Of a DNA stretch of 64,000 nt, positions 24,104-35,475 are shown in pieces. The notes beneath the pieces are model-generated. The model saw only the letters and a program-made list of their open reading frames with translations. It ran no database searches and was not told the DNA's origin. Both the position numbers and the translations under genes were made by a program. The DNA comes from Ramazzottius varieornatus. Lineage: Eukaryota; Tardigrada; Eutardigrada; Parachela; Ramazzottiidae. The stretch lies in the NCBI GenBank assembly GCA_001949185.1, contig BDGG01000001.1:1168652-1232651 (forward strand). Reading direction: 5' to 3'. The stretch's first letter is position 1. Each line of letters opens with the position of its first letter.

Positions 24104-24572
24104 ATGAATACCCTCGTTGTATCCGTCTTCGCTCTGTCTTTGTTGGCTTCTCAGATGTTGTGCGGAGCGTCGCCGGTGTCCAATGGCGAAGACCTGTCCA
24201 CACAACAACGCCAGGTAAACTTTCCTCTGCTGTAGGATTTACGCCTACGAGCTCCAGTATGTGGCGGTAGGCATAGGACCCACAACTCACCAAAAGTTGC
24301 CTCAGTAGTCGCAACGCATACCTCGGTTGTCTCGAATAGGTCGTACATCTACTCATCCAGAATTTCTGGTTCTTGAATTTCGGGTAGAAAGATTTAGCTT
24401 TTTCTGAGTTGTGTTTTTCTTTTAGACGATCGCAACACTGGCGTCGTACATCTTGAAAATAGTGTCGACATCCAACGATTACAGCGACTTTATCAGCACC
24501 GAAAAGCGCAATGCAGAAGTGCTCAACAGTCTGATCGGACTTCCTCGTCTGTTGAAAGACAAGGGCCGATAA
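24104..24572 (+). CDS. Pdf: Pigment-dispersing factor (PDF/PDH) neuropeptide precursor
   Basis: Secreted neuropeptide precursor; in arthropods PDF acts through a class B G-protein-coupled receptor in circadian and related circuits. Two exons, 24104-24214 and 24426-24572, encode 85 residues. A signal peptide (VVSVFALSLLASQML) is followed by a spacer, a Lys-Arg cleavage site at residues 64-65, and the 18-residue peptide NAEVLNSLIGLPRLLKDK (66-83). Gly84 is the amide donor and Arg85 the final basic residue before the stop. Arthropod PDF/PDH is also 18 residues, amidated, with the N-[SA]-E-x-[IL]-N-S-[LI]-x-x-L-P pattern, so length, position at the precursor's C-terminus and amidation all agree. 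The C-terminal Lys in place of the usual Ala is unusual. Confidence 0.9.
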
Positions 24573-26162
24573 GTGCGCTATCCCATTTCCCCTTTGCTGT
24601 CCTCTTACGACGAAATGGACCCTTCCACCAAGTTTCCATTTCCGTCAGACATCCTGACACATTGCTCCGAAGAAAAACAACCACTATCCCTTTATCCCGA
24701 AATTGGTGTGAAGAACCAACAGAGAACTTATTCATTTCCCATTCCGCCGTTTCGTAAAGGCTCTACCTTCTTTCTGTAGTTGACTACTTGTTTCTATCAA
24801 AAGATAGTGCAAAGCTTTTTATGGCCTCAGTCTCCAAATTGCACCTGTCGGAGTGTCTGAATATTCTACAGTGTTTGCACGTACTCTGCTGTTGTTGATC
24901 CCTCACCAAAAAGTCCCGCTGCGACAATGTACTGCACAACAATGTTATCTTCCTCATAAACTCACCCACGTGGTAGAATACGCCGATGGTAATTCGATAG
25001 TTGCGATACCTAGAATGAAGACAAGCTCAGCATCACCGGTCTAGAGTACAGATATACTGTACGTCAATTTTACGGCTTACGAAGCTTTCCTCTCCGAAAT
25101 GTGTCAGCTGTCGATGTTAAAGTGACGGCGAACAGCCAACCACGGGTTGACGGCTGTGGGTCGACCATTGCTCTGCAGACGAAGTCAAGGAGGCATCTGC
25201 TCAACCTGGATACATTTTAGCTTGCACAAGCGAGTTTCCGTGGCTTGGATGTATCTAGGTGTAACAGAATGCTGTCGGAGAGTCGCAGACCGACAGAGTT
25301 TGCGGCAACGGAGTTCCATCAATGCTTGGGTTGCTTGACGATTTCTGAAACGATGGAAATGTGTACGAAACAGATCCAGGCGCAATAAGAACAGCAGTGT
25401 ACTTGGATGGCGCCATCTGCGAATATAATACATACACTACTTACGAGACGGAGGCGTGGCCACGTTTGCACCTTCAATCAAGAAGGCTTGTCAATCAACC
25501 AAGTGCACAGCACTGCGCTCATCCCTTGAAATGAGACTGCGGTCGAAAGAAGAGTAGGTTCTCTTCCTTCGCATGCTCAATGTTTAGTCCTTCCTGGATT
25601 TGAGATGATGAAAGATGGTGAGAAGTCGTTGCGTGTTGGCTGCTGCAGGAAACTAAGAAGAGAGGATCGAAGTCCTAGTTTACTTCCCGTTGAACGTTTC
25701 CTTGTTCCAACTTCCAGCGGAGTTCGCTGTATCGGCTACTAGATTTATTTGGCTTAGGTCGATGGTGAGGTGGTAGTTTTAGAAATAAGGATCGCGAAAC
25801 TGTAGCAGGAACATGCGTCGAAGTGAGGTGGAAAACGAAACAAGGAAGCTTGACGTGGCGGACGCGCACAGTAATCTCTGTTTGGTGAGAGCTGTCGTTG
25901 CTGCGAACTTAAACAGAAGAGCTGCGTTGCTTTTATAGAGACTAGGTAGCAGGTGTGTGTGTGCGGTCGAGACCTGCCAGCCATCTATCGATCGTTTCGA
26001 TGAAGCGAAGTGTGAAGGAAACAAGAACAGAAGAGAAGGCTGGATCGATGGAACAAACGTTGTAAGTACACCATGACGAGGCCGTGCTGGCAACTTTAAC
26101 AATAACTACAGCTTGTGCCGTCCACCCTCCGGCCAAGGGTCCAGGACACCAGTCTGGCTGAA
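24573..26162. other. Spacer between PDF and SRSF genes
   Basis: PDF 3' flank, then about 1.5 kb with only short ORFs on both strands and no recognisable domain. Nothing else that I can support. Confidence 0.5.
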
Positions 26163-26960
26163 TCAGTCTTTCATGGAAGGCGATCCGTTCTTCTCGTCGG
26201 AGGCAGCTCGCCGACGGCGACTGGACTTCTCGGCCATGGGCGAAGGACTGCGAGAAGCTGCTTTGCTGGTCTTGCTGCGCTTCTCGGGCTTGGACTCCAT
26301 CGGGCTGGGAGATCGACGACGTTCACGACGAGGAGAGCGACTGCGCGAACGACGACGTGGAAATGATCGCTCTTCCCGTCCACCTCCTCCACCTGAAATC
26401 AAGCACATCTTTGTTTACTCTCCACAACCAAACAAACGCACAACTGACTCTTCTCGACAATCTACTGAATATCGGCTCTGAAATCAACGCAAGCAAAAGA
26501 CTCAACGACGGCCACGACTCACTATACGTTGATTCATGGCGAGCCATTGCGGAGTAAACAACTGCCAACATTACAGGCGCACTAGATTGATAATCTCAGC
26601 CTTACGGCCCAACATACCACGATCTCGCCCACCTCCATAGTTCCCTCCGCCGTTTCCCCCACGATCACCGAATCGTTTGGGCTTGGATCGTCCACTAGAC
26701 AGCTCAACTCTCACACGCCGACCACACAGATTACGACCATCCATGTCTCGAGCAGCGTCTTCAGCGTCGCGAGGATCTTCGAACTCGACGAAGGCAAAGC
26801 CGGGAGGATTACGGGCTACCCATACGTTGCGAAGGGGTCCGAAACGACCGAAAGCATGTTCCAGCTCACTTCGATCGCCATTATTGCCCAAATCACCGAC
26901 ATAAACTTTACAGTCCAAAGGTCCAGAGCTTCGCTGCGTACCGGAACCTCCGCGAGACAT
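26163..26960 (-). CDS. SR-family splicing factor, SRSF3/SRSF7-like
   Basis: Nuclear pre-mRNA splicing regulator that binds exonic enhancers and also couples to export. Coding exons 26960-26606 and 26392-26163 give 194 residues. The RRM spans about residues 16-90, with RNP2 KVYVGDL (18-24) and RNP1 GFAFVEFE (54-61); [20 protein letters not shown] is diagnostic for the SRSF3/SRSF7 group. A Gly-rich linker ([15 protein letters not shown]) follows, then an RS-type tail ([20 protein letters not shown]) with repeated SPSP motifs. No CCHC zinc knuckle is visible, so it is closer to SRSF3 than to SRSF7. An intron in the 5' UTR is indicated by an acceptor just before the ATG (CATTACAG) and a GGTGAG donor at about 27064. 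Confidence 0.92.
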
Positions 26961-27063
26961 TGTTACTGTAATGGAGACAGAATTCAGGCGAGCACAGGTG
27001 GCAGTTGGTGCGATCGGAGACATAAGCCGAACTGGCGAAAAATTTCGATCCTGGGAAACTCAC

Positions 27064-28003
27064 CTTCTGACGGCTAAATGCTGATGTCCCAGAGTAATAA
27101 CTGTAGCTTGTGAACGCGCAGTGGAGACCTAATCCAGGAACGTGAGAGAAGATACACGTGAACAATCAGAAGAGACTAATGGAGCAGAAGAAAAACTCGA
27201 AGAAAAACTGAAAAAGTTGAAAGATTCGAAAATCTGTTCAGCCTTTTGTGTGTGCGCCCATCAAGACCGGCTCTATGACGTCATCGGGCCGCATTTGGAC
27301 TCACGTATGTTTTCTGACATAAGCTAGACGGTTTTGACATTGCCGGTCAGAAAGACTGGAACAAATTTCAGCGCCTTTTCCTCGTGTTTTCATCAGACTG
27401 AATTAGTCGTTTCGTGATGTCCAGTGGCCGGCAGCTGGTTTCGAAGTTCGAGTTTCTAGTGTTAGTGAGCAATATGGCCCCGCGTACTGAATCGTATTGA
27501 CTTCTTAGTTTTCGTTCGGATTTGCGCGAGGAACAAATACATGAACTCTTCTAGCTTCCGACTTTTTAATCGATACCAGCTTAATCGTGTTCACGCCGGT
27601 AGCCGCGGTAGGATAGAAAATAGTAAAACGATTTCCAGCGACGAAGATACAACTTCGGTACCGGGTACACGCAAATCTTAATCGAGCTTACCAAACCAAA
27701 TGTGAACATTTAAAGTATCCCAACCATGAAAACAGTTCTGCATTCTACAGAGCGTTCTGCGATGTGGGCAGATCTAGAAAGATAAAATCAACCGCCACGT
27801 AGTGAACACTAAGATTTGCGACGCCTGCGAGGGAAGTATGTAGTTATAGGGGGGGTTAAAGAACGTCATTAATAGTTTCGCGTGAAGAGTTATGGAGAGC
27901 GAGGGGATATTCGGACCAAGGCCGTGCACGGTGAAAGCGGTCTTCTGATTAAGGTTCGCCGGATACATCAGACTGCGGAGCATATAATGAACGAGCACAA
28001 TTC
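27064..28003. other. SRSF 5' flank and ITP 3' flank
   Basis: The first approximately 100 bases probably hold the non-coding first exon and promoter of the SR gene. The rest contains no coding region I can support. Confidence 0.4.
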
Positions 28004-28757
28004 TTATGCAGCGGCTTGGGTTTGAGCTAGCTGCAACAGGGCTTCCTGGACTTCGGCGAGGGTATTCTTCTCGGTGGCGGTTGTGACACTAGGTGGCAAA
28101 GTCACACCGTTCAATTTCACTTCCGTCTCGATGAACTTGTTGAATTCTTTCGTCAGTTCTTGACGGTACAGGGCCTTTCCGCAATCCCGGAAAATTTCGT
28201 TGTCGAAGCAATTCGCTCTGAAAATACAATGAACCATGAATGCAAGTTTGGCGAGTTGTGGAGAACACCGCCATAACGAAAACAGTAGTTGAACACAAAT
28301 CAAATTTATAACGTGTATCTTCACTCGCGCAACATCTCGTAGAGAGAAATCAAGTCTTTCTATTGTTGTATTTCGAAGCTGTTCACTTCACTGCTACAAG
28401 GCGCAATTGAATATTGTCACGAAACAGAGGTTTGAGCAGATTATCGTATGCTCAATTTTTATGTTTTGCTTACCGGCATTTCATGTAGAAATTCGGGACG
28501 CGGTAAATCTGGAAGCATTCATCGCAAAGACGATTCAGCTTCGTCGTCAGTTCTTTATTTTGGGTGACGCGACATCGTTCAATGGGCATATCTTCGAACT
28601 GGCGTCCTGGTCGGTTGGCCGCTCTGCCGTCCGGCAAGAACTGCATGCGCTCCTGCAGCATCTCCCGAATGATGGACTTGGAGTCCGTGCCCGTGACTGT
28701 CCATCCAGCCATCAACATGGCCACCACCACACACAGCATCATCATCCTTTGACCCAT
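28004..28757 (-). CDS. Ion transport peptide / crustacean hyperglycaemic hormone family precursor
   Basis: Secreted neurohormone of the ITP/CHH family, which controls ion and water balance, metabolism and moulting in arthropods. Exons 28757-28474 and 28217-28004 give 165 residues. A signal peptide (MMMLCVVVAMLMAGWTV) precedes a short spacer. Six cysteines at residues 62, 78, 81, 94, 98 and 107 have spacing 15-2-12-3-8, exactly the family spacing, in the context LNRLCDECFQIYRVPNFYMK, CRANCF and FRDC. The intron splits the codon directly after the fourth cysteine, matching the conserved CHH/ITP intron at mature residue 40. Odd points: no dibasic site directly before Cys1, and about 58 residues after the last cysteine, much longer than the usual approximately 20. 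No amidation signal at the end. No alternative exon is visible in the intron. Confidence 0.9.
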
Positions 28758-29636
28758 CGTCTACAAAAAAACGGAAGACCGTCCACAAAAGTCATACACA
28801 TGGCGATTGGGAACATTGTGACAACAGAACGACGGTTATCACTACTCTTCAATCGAAGCTTAAATTAAGCCACACACTCCGCTGACTAGTGTAAAGTTTG
28901 CGTACTAACTTGCATCAAAGTAGTCCAATTGATGGGACTCAACTTCGACTTTGACCTTTGGTCTTACACCAGCCGGCGATGACTAAAAGCTGAGGTAGCG
29001 AACTCGATCAAAATCCGCTCGGATGGTCTAACATGAAAACCAAGAAAAAAAGTCCCAACGACCCTGGGAAATACTACTGGAGAAGGAACCCTGGGAAGTT
29101 CCACGTTCGCATACTGCTCAGATTCCAATGTACACAAATAAACAGAAAACCTCCTTCTTATACATAGGTTATTTGGACCTTCGAATGAAAGCAAAAAGGT
29201 TCCGGATGGTCGCCCAGTGGTGACTGATTGGAAAGGAAGAGACATATAGTTGGATCGTTGACGTCACAGGAGACGGGAGAACTGCCTTCTGGGGCCCAGA
29301 TGATAAACATCAACACTTCGCGGGATACTAATTTGGGAGCTAAGGCCGTCATCAGCGGCGACCCACTTGAGTCCTTCCTCGTTAGCGTCAACGAGCGAAC
29401 GCGCAGACATTACGACGCCGACCAAGACAAACATCGTTATTTTGACGAGATCATGCTTATTGCTGATGGCTGATTAGGACTGAAGATCAAGTTTGTGCCG
29501 TACGACTCATACCTGGGAAATATCCGAAAAGATGTGTTCCTCAACGTTGGGAAGTTTCTGGTTTATGTCCTTCTGCAACAATAATCTCGACGTGTTTCAT
29601 GTGGAACCTTGGTAAATGATTTGCAGCCAGATTTCT

Positions 29637-29715
29637 ATCTCAAGTGGCGCACGGTTTCGTTGTTTCTGGCCAAGAGAGTGTGCCACTTGGGAAAACGATC
29701 TGGGCAAATGCGCTT
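29637..29715. repeat. AAGTGGCGCAC palindrome family, copy 6
   Basis: TCTCAAGTGGCGCACGGTTT, a short centre, then GTGTGCCACTTGGGAAAACG and ATCTGGGCAAATG. A compact palindrome with arms of about 15 bases around a loop of about 30, in intergenic sequence. Confidence 0.8.
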
Positions 29716-32109
29716 GCGCACGTCTCGTATGCTGTCATGAGTTATCAAGATTTCTCACGCGAAAATCTGGCACTGGTTTGCTCGACGGAATGGGCCCGCA
29801 GCTGGTGGATACGCTTGGTCGATCGCCAGACAGAATATCGGGAGAGGCTGTGTCGTGACAGATCAAGGGGCTTCAGCAAACGACGCGGAGGCGTTGTCAA
29901 AAGCACTGGTGTGGTGGCTTAACAGTGTTGAATAATGGTTTCGGTCCAGGTGTTGACGGACCAAGGCCTGACGTAAACGAGGAAGACAAAGAGACGGATC
30001 GAGTTTCCGAGTGATGGAACTTTCGTGGCCCTTCAAGAACAGCGTGTTCATAAGGTGGGCTTGGATGTCAGTGCACAATACCGTCATATCCGTGGAAAGT
30101 AGAGAAGTCAAGTAATCTAAGCCCAGAAACAGTGCTCAGGACGCCGGCAAACATTCGTAAGCCGCGCAGCAATCTCTCATGTGGACGAGCTGTGGAGGGT
30201 GGTGTGAAAGAGTGACTTTCGCGTAGACTCCAGTGTAGTTACTTTATGGCGCGAGGAAAGAACGCGCCATGACGACGAGGACGACGACGCAACCTTCGAA
30301 CGTGCAGTTATGTTTAGCTAAGCACGAGCGGAATCCAGAGCAAGCATCTTGAACGAGAGCCAACTCAGATTTGGCCGGATGATACTGGGCTTTTTCACAC
30401 AGTTAACATGATTAATCGGCAAGGCACTCTCGTTATACCCAAGTGTCTAACATTCTTCTTCGTTCTAGTATTTGGCTGGTTTCTATCACGCTGATGTTCG
30501 AACGCTGATGGAAAATTAATGCATACGGGTCTGCTCACGCGACTGACGGCTGACACCAGCGGCTGATCTTGACCTTTGGCAATAACCTTCTGAACAGCGA
30601 CCCCGGATCTAAAAACCCCTGTCATCAAACACCAGATAGGCTAAAAATTCGAAGGAAAGAAGCACAGAAAACGCTTTTTTCCTCCTGTCAGGAAGAGATT
30701 TTTCTGTGTCCGAAGATAGGCAGTTTTGGAACACGGATAAATATCTATTCAGTATCAGAAAAGGTATAATTTAGCTACCCCTTCGACAAAAAAATCTGCA
30801 TAATTCAGGCGCTTATTCTGCTGTTCTTCCCAGCTAAAGGAAAAGTGAAAAACATGATTTTCGGAGGGAAATTTAATTTCATCGAAACTTGTCCAAAATC
30901 ACGGAGCACTTCATAAAATACCAAGAAGACAGTTAGTTTCAAAACTTACAGAATTGAGCAAAAAAACAACCGAAATCAAAAGACACCATGTGCACCGAGC
31001 TCGGAAAGACTTTCTTCAAGACCGCAACACCACAGTCAGAACAGAAAAGAATAATTATATAAAGGTGGGGAAATGATGTTTCTTCTCAGCTGCAGTTCAG
31101 TTGACCTGTAAAATGAAGCAGTAGTTTGCCATCGGATAGCTGGAATGTTCACCAAAACACATCCAAAATGGCTCCAGTCCCAAGCTGACTGACAATACGT
31201 ACCGGCCAGCTTACGTAGTGAAATCCGCGAGCTCGCTATTCAACCTTCCGTCCTGCCTACTGATGTGTCTTGTGACGCGCTATCCGTTTCACGTAGAAGG
31301 AACAACCTGCAACCTGCAAGATGAGAATCACCATATAATTACAAGTAGTCAATCAGCGCAAACACAATCAATCATACCAAAGTCACCAAAGGACGGGAGA
31401 TGGCTTAGCACGGACAATTATTAAGCTCGAGATAGTCCTTAGTCAGCGATTTCGAGTTCTAGAGGGTGAGGTATCCACCTTGTAGCTGATATCTCCGAGC
31501 TCGGGCGAAAGACGGCGAGAAGCGACCTGATCAAACGGGATCGTCATACAGTGGCCAAACGCAGTCCGTCCGATTCCCTTGTCAGGGAATCGGACGGTGC
31601 AGGGCAGCGGCGTTCTCGTCTCCCGAGCGGGTACTTGTCCCGTCGCCGAGCACGGATTCTTCTTTATAAAAGACAGCTTTGGAAGCCGATCACAGGATTG
31701 GATCGGTTCTTCCGAGAAAAGAGGAGAGTTCAGACAAGCAAAGTTCAAAATGGCCTCTTGTCAGAAACAAAACCGCTGAATCAAGCCAGGCGCGGTTGAT
31801 TCAAGTAGGGAATATTTTCAGCTGTACTAGCGAGACTCCGCCTCCATCCGTTTTGTGTTTGGCCTGAGCTTTCTCAGAGCTTACGACCGAATTGGCTTAG
31901 AAACCACCCACAAAACGAAAAACTCCACTCGATTAGCCATTTAGTCGCTCTGCTTTGATACAGCAATGCGCGACTGAACTCTGCAATTTTAACCGGGGAC
32001 CTTCTGCGGCCTCACCTGCAACCCACGCTCCACGACAATACACTTGTCCAGTACTACTACCGGAACATTGTTAAGGTGAAATGCAGGACGACTTTCACAT
32101 CGATGCGAA

Positions 32110-32470
32110 TGTCATCTAGAACCCTGCAACATGCAGCACGTTCTGCACTGCAATGCATTTTACTGCAATGCAGTGCGGTTGCAGTCGCCGAAATGGTAAG
32201 AAAATGCAGTTACAGTGCGGTTGCAGTTTTGAAAAAGTGAGCACCGTTCATCGCAGTACACTGTTGTGGGCTAGAAAACAGTAGTAAAATCGGCCGACTT
32301 TCATTTTCTGGCCGGATTCTACCGTTTTTCGGTTGAATACAACGACGTTCACGTTGTGTCTGACATGCATTTCCGTTGGTGGGCAGAAACTCTTAATTTT
32401 TAAATGCAGTGCAGTGCAGCTGCAGTTTCTGGAAACCGGATGCAGTGCAGAAGCAGCACTGGTTTCAGCT
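32110..32470. repeat. TGCAGTGCAG cluster
   Basis: Many TGCAGTGC / CTGCAATGCAG words, for example CTGCACTGCAATGCATTTTA, ACTGCAATGCAGTGCGGTTG, AGTTACAGTGCGGTTGCAGT and, near 32404, ATGCAGTGCAGTGCAGCTGC. The words occur in both orientations and could fold. Related words recur at 60425-60500. Confidence 0.6.
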
Positions 32471-33772
32471 ACTGCTGCATGGCTCTAATGTCAACTGAAC
32501 CCAACTTTGATTCACTCAATTCCAGAACTTTAACTTTCAAAACTTCAAAAACAAGAAATTTCAATACTCTAATTTCAGAAAAGGGACCTTTCAGAACACC
32601 CAGATGAATCAAACAAATGCAAACTTCTTGATTTTGAAAATCATAGATTACCAAAGCACTGGCTGAAACCGGTGAGAGGTTGCAAAACTCGAGGCAGTTT
32701 GAGATCAACGATGGAACAAACGACTGATGCTGGCGATGGTCGCTTGCCCGGCAGTAATTAGCCCACGAAGTTGAAAAGTTCCGGCTGAAATGCAAATCTG
32801 ATTCACGAGTGAAATTCAGGAGCGAAACCGACGAGCGAAACGCCCCTTCGTTTCGTGAATCGCGAAGCAAATTCTTAATTTTGAATTTTTAGACATTTTT
32901 AAATGCAATCGTTTAGGCCAGAACGTCGTTTGTTAAAACCATATGGGTATCCTTTAAGGTCTCCACATGTTTCATCGAGCTCCTTTGAGCATCCGTTGGC
33001 GTAGTCAGAACGTCTGCAGAACACTTATCGATGCGAGAGGATGCAGCCAGACCATTTCTACCAGCCACTGCCCGTCAGGCTCTGCGTGCTGCTGAGTTCT
33101 TGGCAACAATACCGGACAAAATACACTGTCCACCACAAGTCTATGACCCTCCTTATCCCTCATTCAAAAATTCGTCTCTTCCATTCCAGCGGTCTGATTT
33201 CAGAACTTTCAACTGTTGCTTGTTGTTTTAGAGTTTGTTTTTTTTGGACCACGTGATTTTCCACGGACATAAAGTGATTAACAAATCAACTGGTACGATC
33301 AACTTCGCCGACCCTCAAAAGTAGCCCGATTTGGACCCTCGCAGATCAGTCCGCCGGTAGCGAAACATGAAAGCTTTGTAGTCTAAAAATATAACAAACA
33401 TCTGCCTACCGAGGGAAGCAAGTGAGGCAGTCGGAGGTTTGGTCGAGGAATGGTGGGTGCGACCCGAGTACCATCTCAGCCCGCATTATGAATCTCAAAA
33501 TCTTCGAGTGCCGTGGTTCTGAACTGGTCCGGACAAATCTATGTCAGATTGGTAGCTAAGTGTATCCTGCGAAAGAAAAAGTTGAAAATTCTGCGTAGTC
33601 TCGTGTTTGGCGCAAGGTGTGAGCGAAACAGTAGTTCAAAGGCGCTTTTTCTAGCTTCGATTAGTGTCTGGTCCTTTAGCATCGTTCCTCAACTGAACCT
33701 CTGGTTTGCTCAGTTTTCTCTTGCCTCAGTATCTGAATGCTTGTTACATTTTTAGACTACAAAGCTGGCTCG

Positions 33773-33822
33773 NNNNNNNNNNNNNNNNNNNNNNNNNNNN
33801 NNNNNNNNNNNNNNNNNNNNNN
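33773..33822. other. Assembly gap (50 N)
   Basis: Fifty Ns directly abutting the left arm of a 24-base hairpin at 33823. The palindrome probably caused the break. Confidence 0.95.
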
Positions 33823-33964
33823 GTGCGTTCGAATGATTTATTGATGCCAAAAGTATTTTAGCCGACTCAACATCAATAAATCAATCGAACGCACGATACA
33901 TTCTAGCCGTGGCTAAAAGTATTTTGGCAGCTTTATCCGCGGCCAAAATATTTTTCGCCACGGC
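33823..33964. repeat. Two adjacent hairpins next to the gap
   Basis: Arms 33823-33846 and 33871-33894 are complementary at 23 of 24 positions (GTGCGTTCGA..TTATTGATG) around a 24-base loop. Arms 33906-33928 and 33942-33964 are complementary at 21 of 23 (GCCGTGGCTAAAAG..TTTTGGC) around 13 bases. Both carry TAAAAGTATTTTRGC words, so they may belong to one foldback element partly lost in the gap. Confidence 0.8.
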
Positions 33965-34084
33965 TAAGAACGGCTAAAGCGGCTTATTTTAGCTTCGCCG
34001 AGCCTTCTATACCCAGTTCATGTTTATATTGTAATAGCGACTTCAGTCCTCCGACCCCAACCTTCAGCCTGACTAGTTCACCGG

Positions 34085-34946
34085 TCACCAGTTACTATCG
34101 GTCCTCTTCGAACACGCATTGGACCGAGTTTCGACTCGGTGCGTAACTGTGGAGAAACCATCAATATTAATGCGTTGCAAGCCGTTCCACACCCTAACTA
34201 TGTGGAAGGCCGACTTTCGACAATGGTAGATATTTTGATGTTTATTGACCATTTTGGGACAAAGTCTATGTCCTTGTTCAGATCGTTTTACACCGAATGG
34301 TTGCAGATATGGCCGTCCTGCACCCCTCGGTTTCACGACCAAGAGCGCCTGTGCCTGCAAGCTGTGCAAATCGATGCACACCCGCCCACCGGAACTATCT
34401 GCTTAGCAAGTGGCTTTAGACTGATCGGAAACCGCAACCCCCGCCACCTCCCCCTCGACCGCAAATACCGCTAAAGATCACAACAGAAGAAGTACGATCT
34501 AACGACGCAGCGAACTGTCTCAGTGCAGCAGGAAAAGAGCTGAGCTTTTGGGTTTGTGCCGTTAGAGGCGTGACAACTGGCACCTGTCAAGGTAATTATG
34601 CGGTGTAATTACAATGCGCTGCAAGGGTCGACCAGATCTTCCCGCACTAAACCAGTGCGGATTTTCGGCTTCCTTACACTAACCCGTGCATGGTATCGAC
34701 CGGACGATAGCAAGCGTTGTGTAAGATTTCACTGTCCTATCTGATGTTCTTGTCCTTGTAGGTGATAGTGGCGGTCCTCTTTCCTGCTTCGATCCGACTA
34801 CGAGGGCGCAGTACCTTGCCGGTGTTGTCTCGCATGGTACTGGAAGTGGCGACCAGCCGTTTCCTGGCATGTTCGGTGCTGTTTACAGATATATTGATAG
34901 TTTTATTGTTCCGAATAGTTTGGATGATCAGCTAACCTTTTTTTGA
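34085..34946 (+). pseudogene. Chymotrypsin-fold serine protease, partial and frameshifted
   Basis: Remnant of an S1 serine protease. An open segment up to about 34425 reads RIGPSFDSVRNCGETININA, then VPHPNYVEG, a VDILMF segment at the place of the catalytic Asp (VDI in functional relatives), and PPTGTICLASGF, the usual C-x-x-G-W region. The frame then shifts by one base at about 34425-34440 into a Pro-rich stretch, continuing NDAANCLSAAGKELSFW and CAVRGVTTGTCQ to a donor at 34591. The last exon (34762-34946) carries GDSGGPLSC with the nucleophile serine, then GVVSHGTGSG and a stop. The exon with the catalytic His is not found; the N gap lies just upstream. The specificity-pocket position (Asp189 in trypsin) is Gly. 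It differs clearly from the CUB-trypsin genes at 49 and 63 kb. It could be intact with an assembly error instead of a true pseudogene. Confidence 0.6.
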
Positions 34947-35475
34947 GCTTTGGTTCGCGCGCTGGTGCATAGTCTGTACCCTGGGGACCTTCCAGGTAAT
35001 GTCATTAGATATGCGAGGGAAAGGCTGTAAACTTAGCCGCCCCATACCGGGTTTGTGAAGTTAGCCACGGCTGTAGCGTCTATGGCTTGATTGACCATTT
35101 GATTGTCAGCCTTGGCTTTTTGACATGGGATTTCAACATTTCTTTAATTGCGGATCTCTTGGATTCTCTGACTCCAAGCGTTGACTGCATCTGATACCAT
35201 TCGACAGCTCATCATTTTATCTACCGATCTATACTTGAAAGTTTGGGATTGAGTAGTAGAGAACAGGCAAACTTACACGGCTAACTTTACAAACCCGGTA
35301 TAGGGTGATCCTGTTCTTATCCTTCCGTACTTTCACTCCTTTGGAACTGCAACCCACCATTAACCGCCTGCGTTCTGCTTATCCAGCGCTCTCGGGAGTC
35401 GGAGTTTTGATACGACAGGCAAGCAGAGGCATTCTCGTCGTCGATTACTCACCAGCTACTACCACCGGCAGAAAA
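34947..35475. other. Spacer and RFC5 5' flank
   Basis: No gene. The RFC5 frame is open upstream to 35305, but the sequence before the ATG at 35476 does not resemble the protein family, so I treat it as 5' UTR or promoter. Confidence 0.4.

Larger units (their letters stand above)
28758..34084. other. Gene-poor, repeat-rich spacer
   Basis: More than 5 kb without a gene that I can support. ORFs such as the one ending at 29473 (plus) are short and unrecognised. Contents I can name are a palindrome-family copy (29637-29715), a TGCAGTGCAG cluster (32110-32470), an N gap (33773-33822) and a double hairpin (33823-33964). Confidence 0.55.

Noticed and set aside
26115-26481. Plus-strand ORFs rich in Arg/Ser over the SR-protein gene
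   Set aside because: They are complements of the RS-domain codons; the minus strand has RNP1/RNP2 motifs and matching exon phases.
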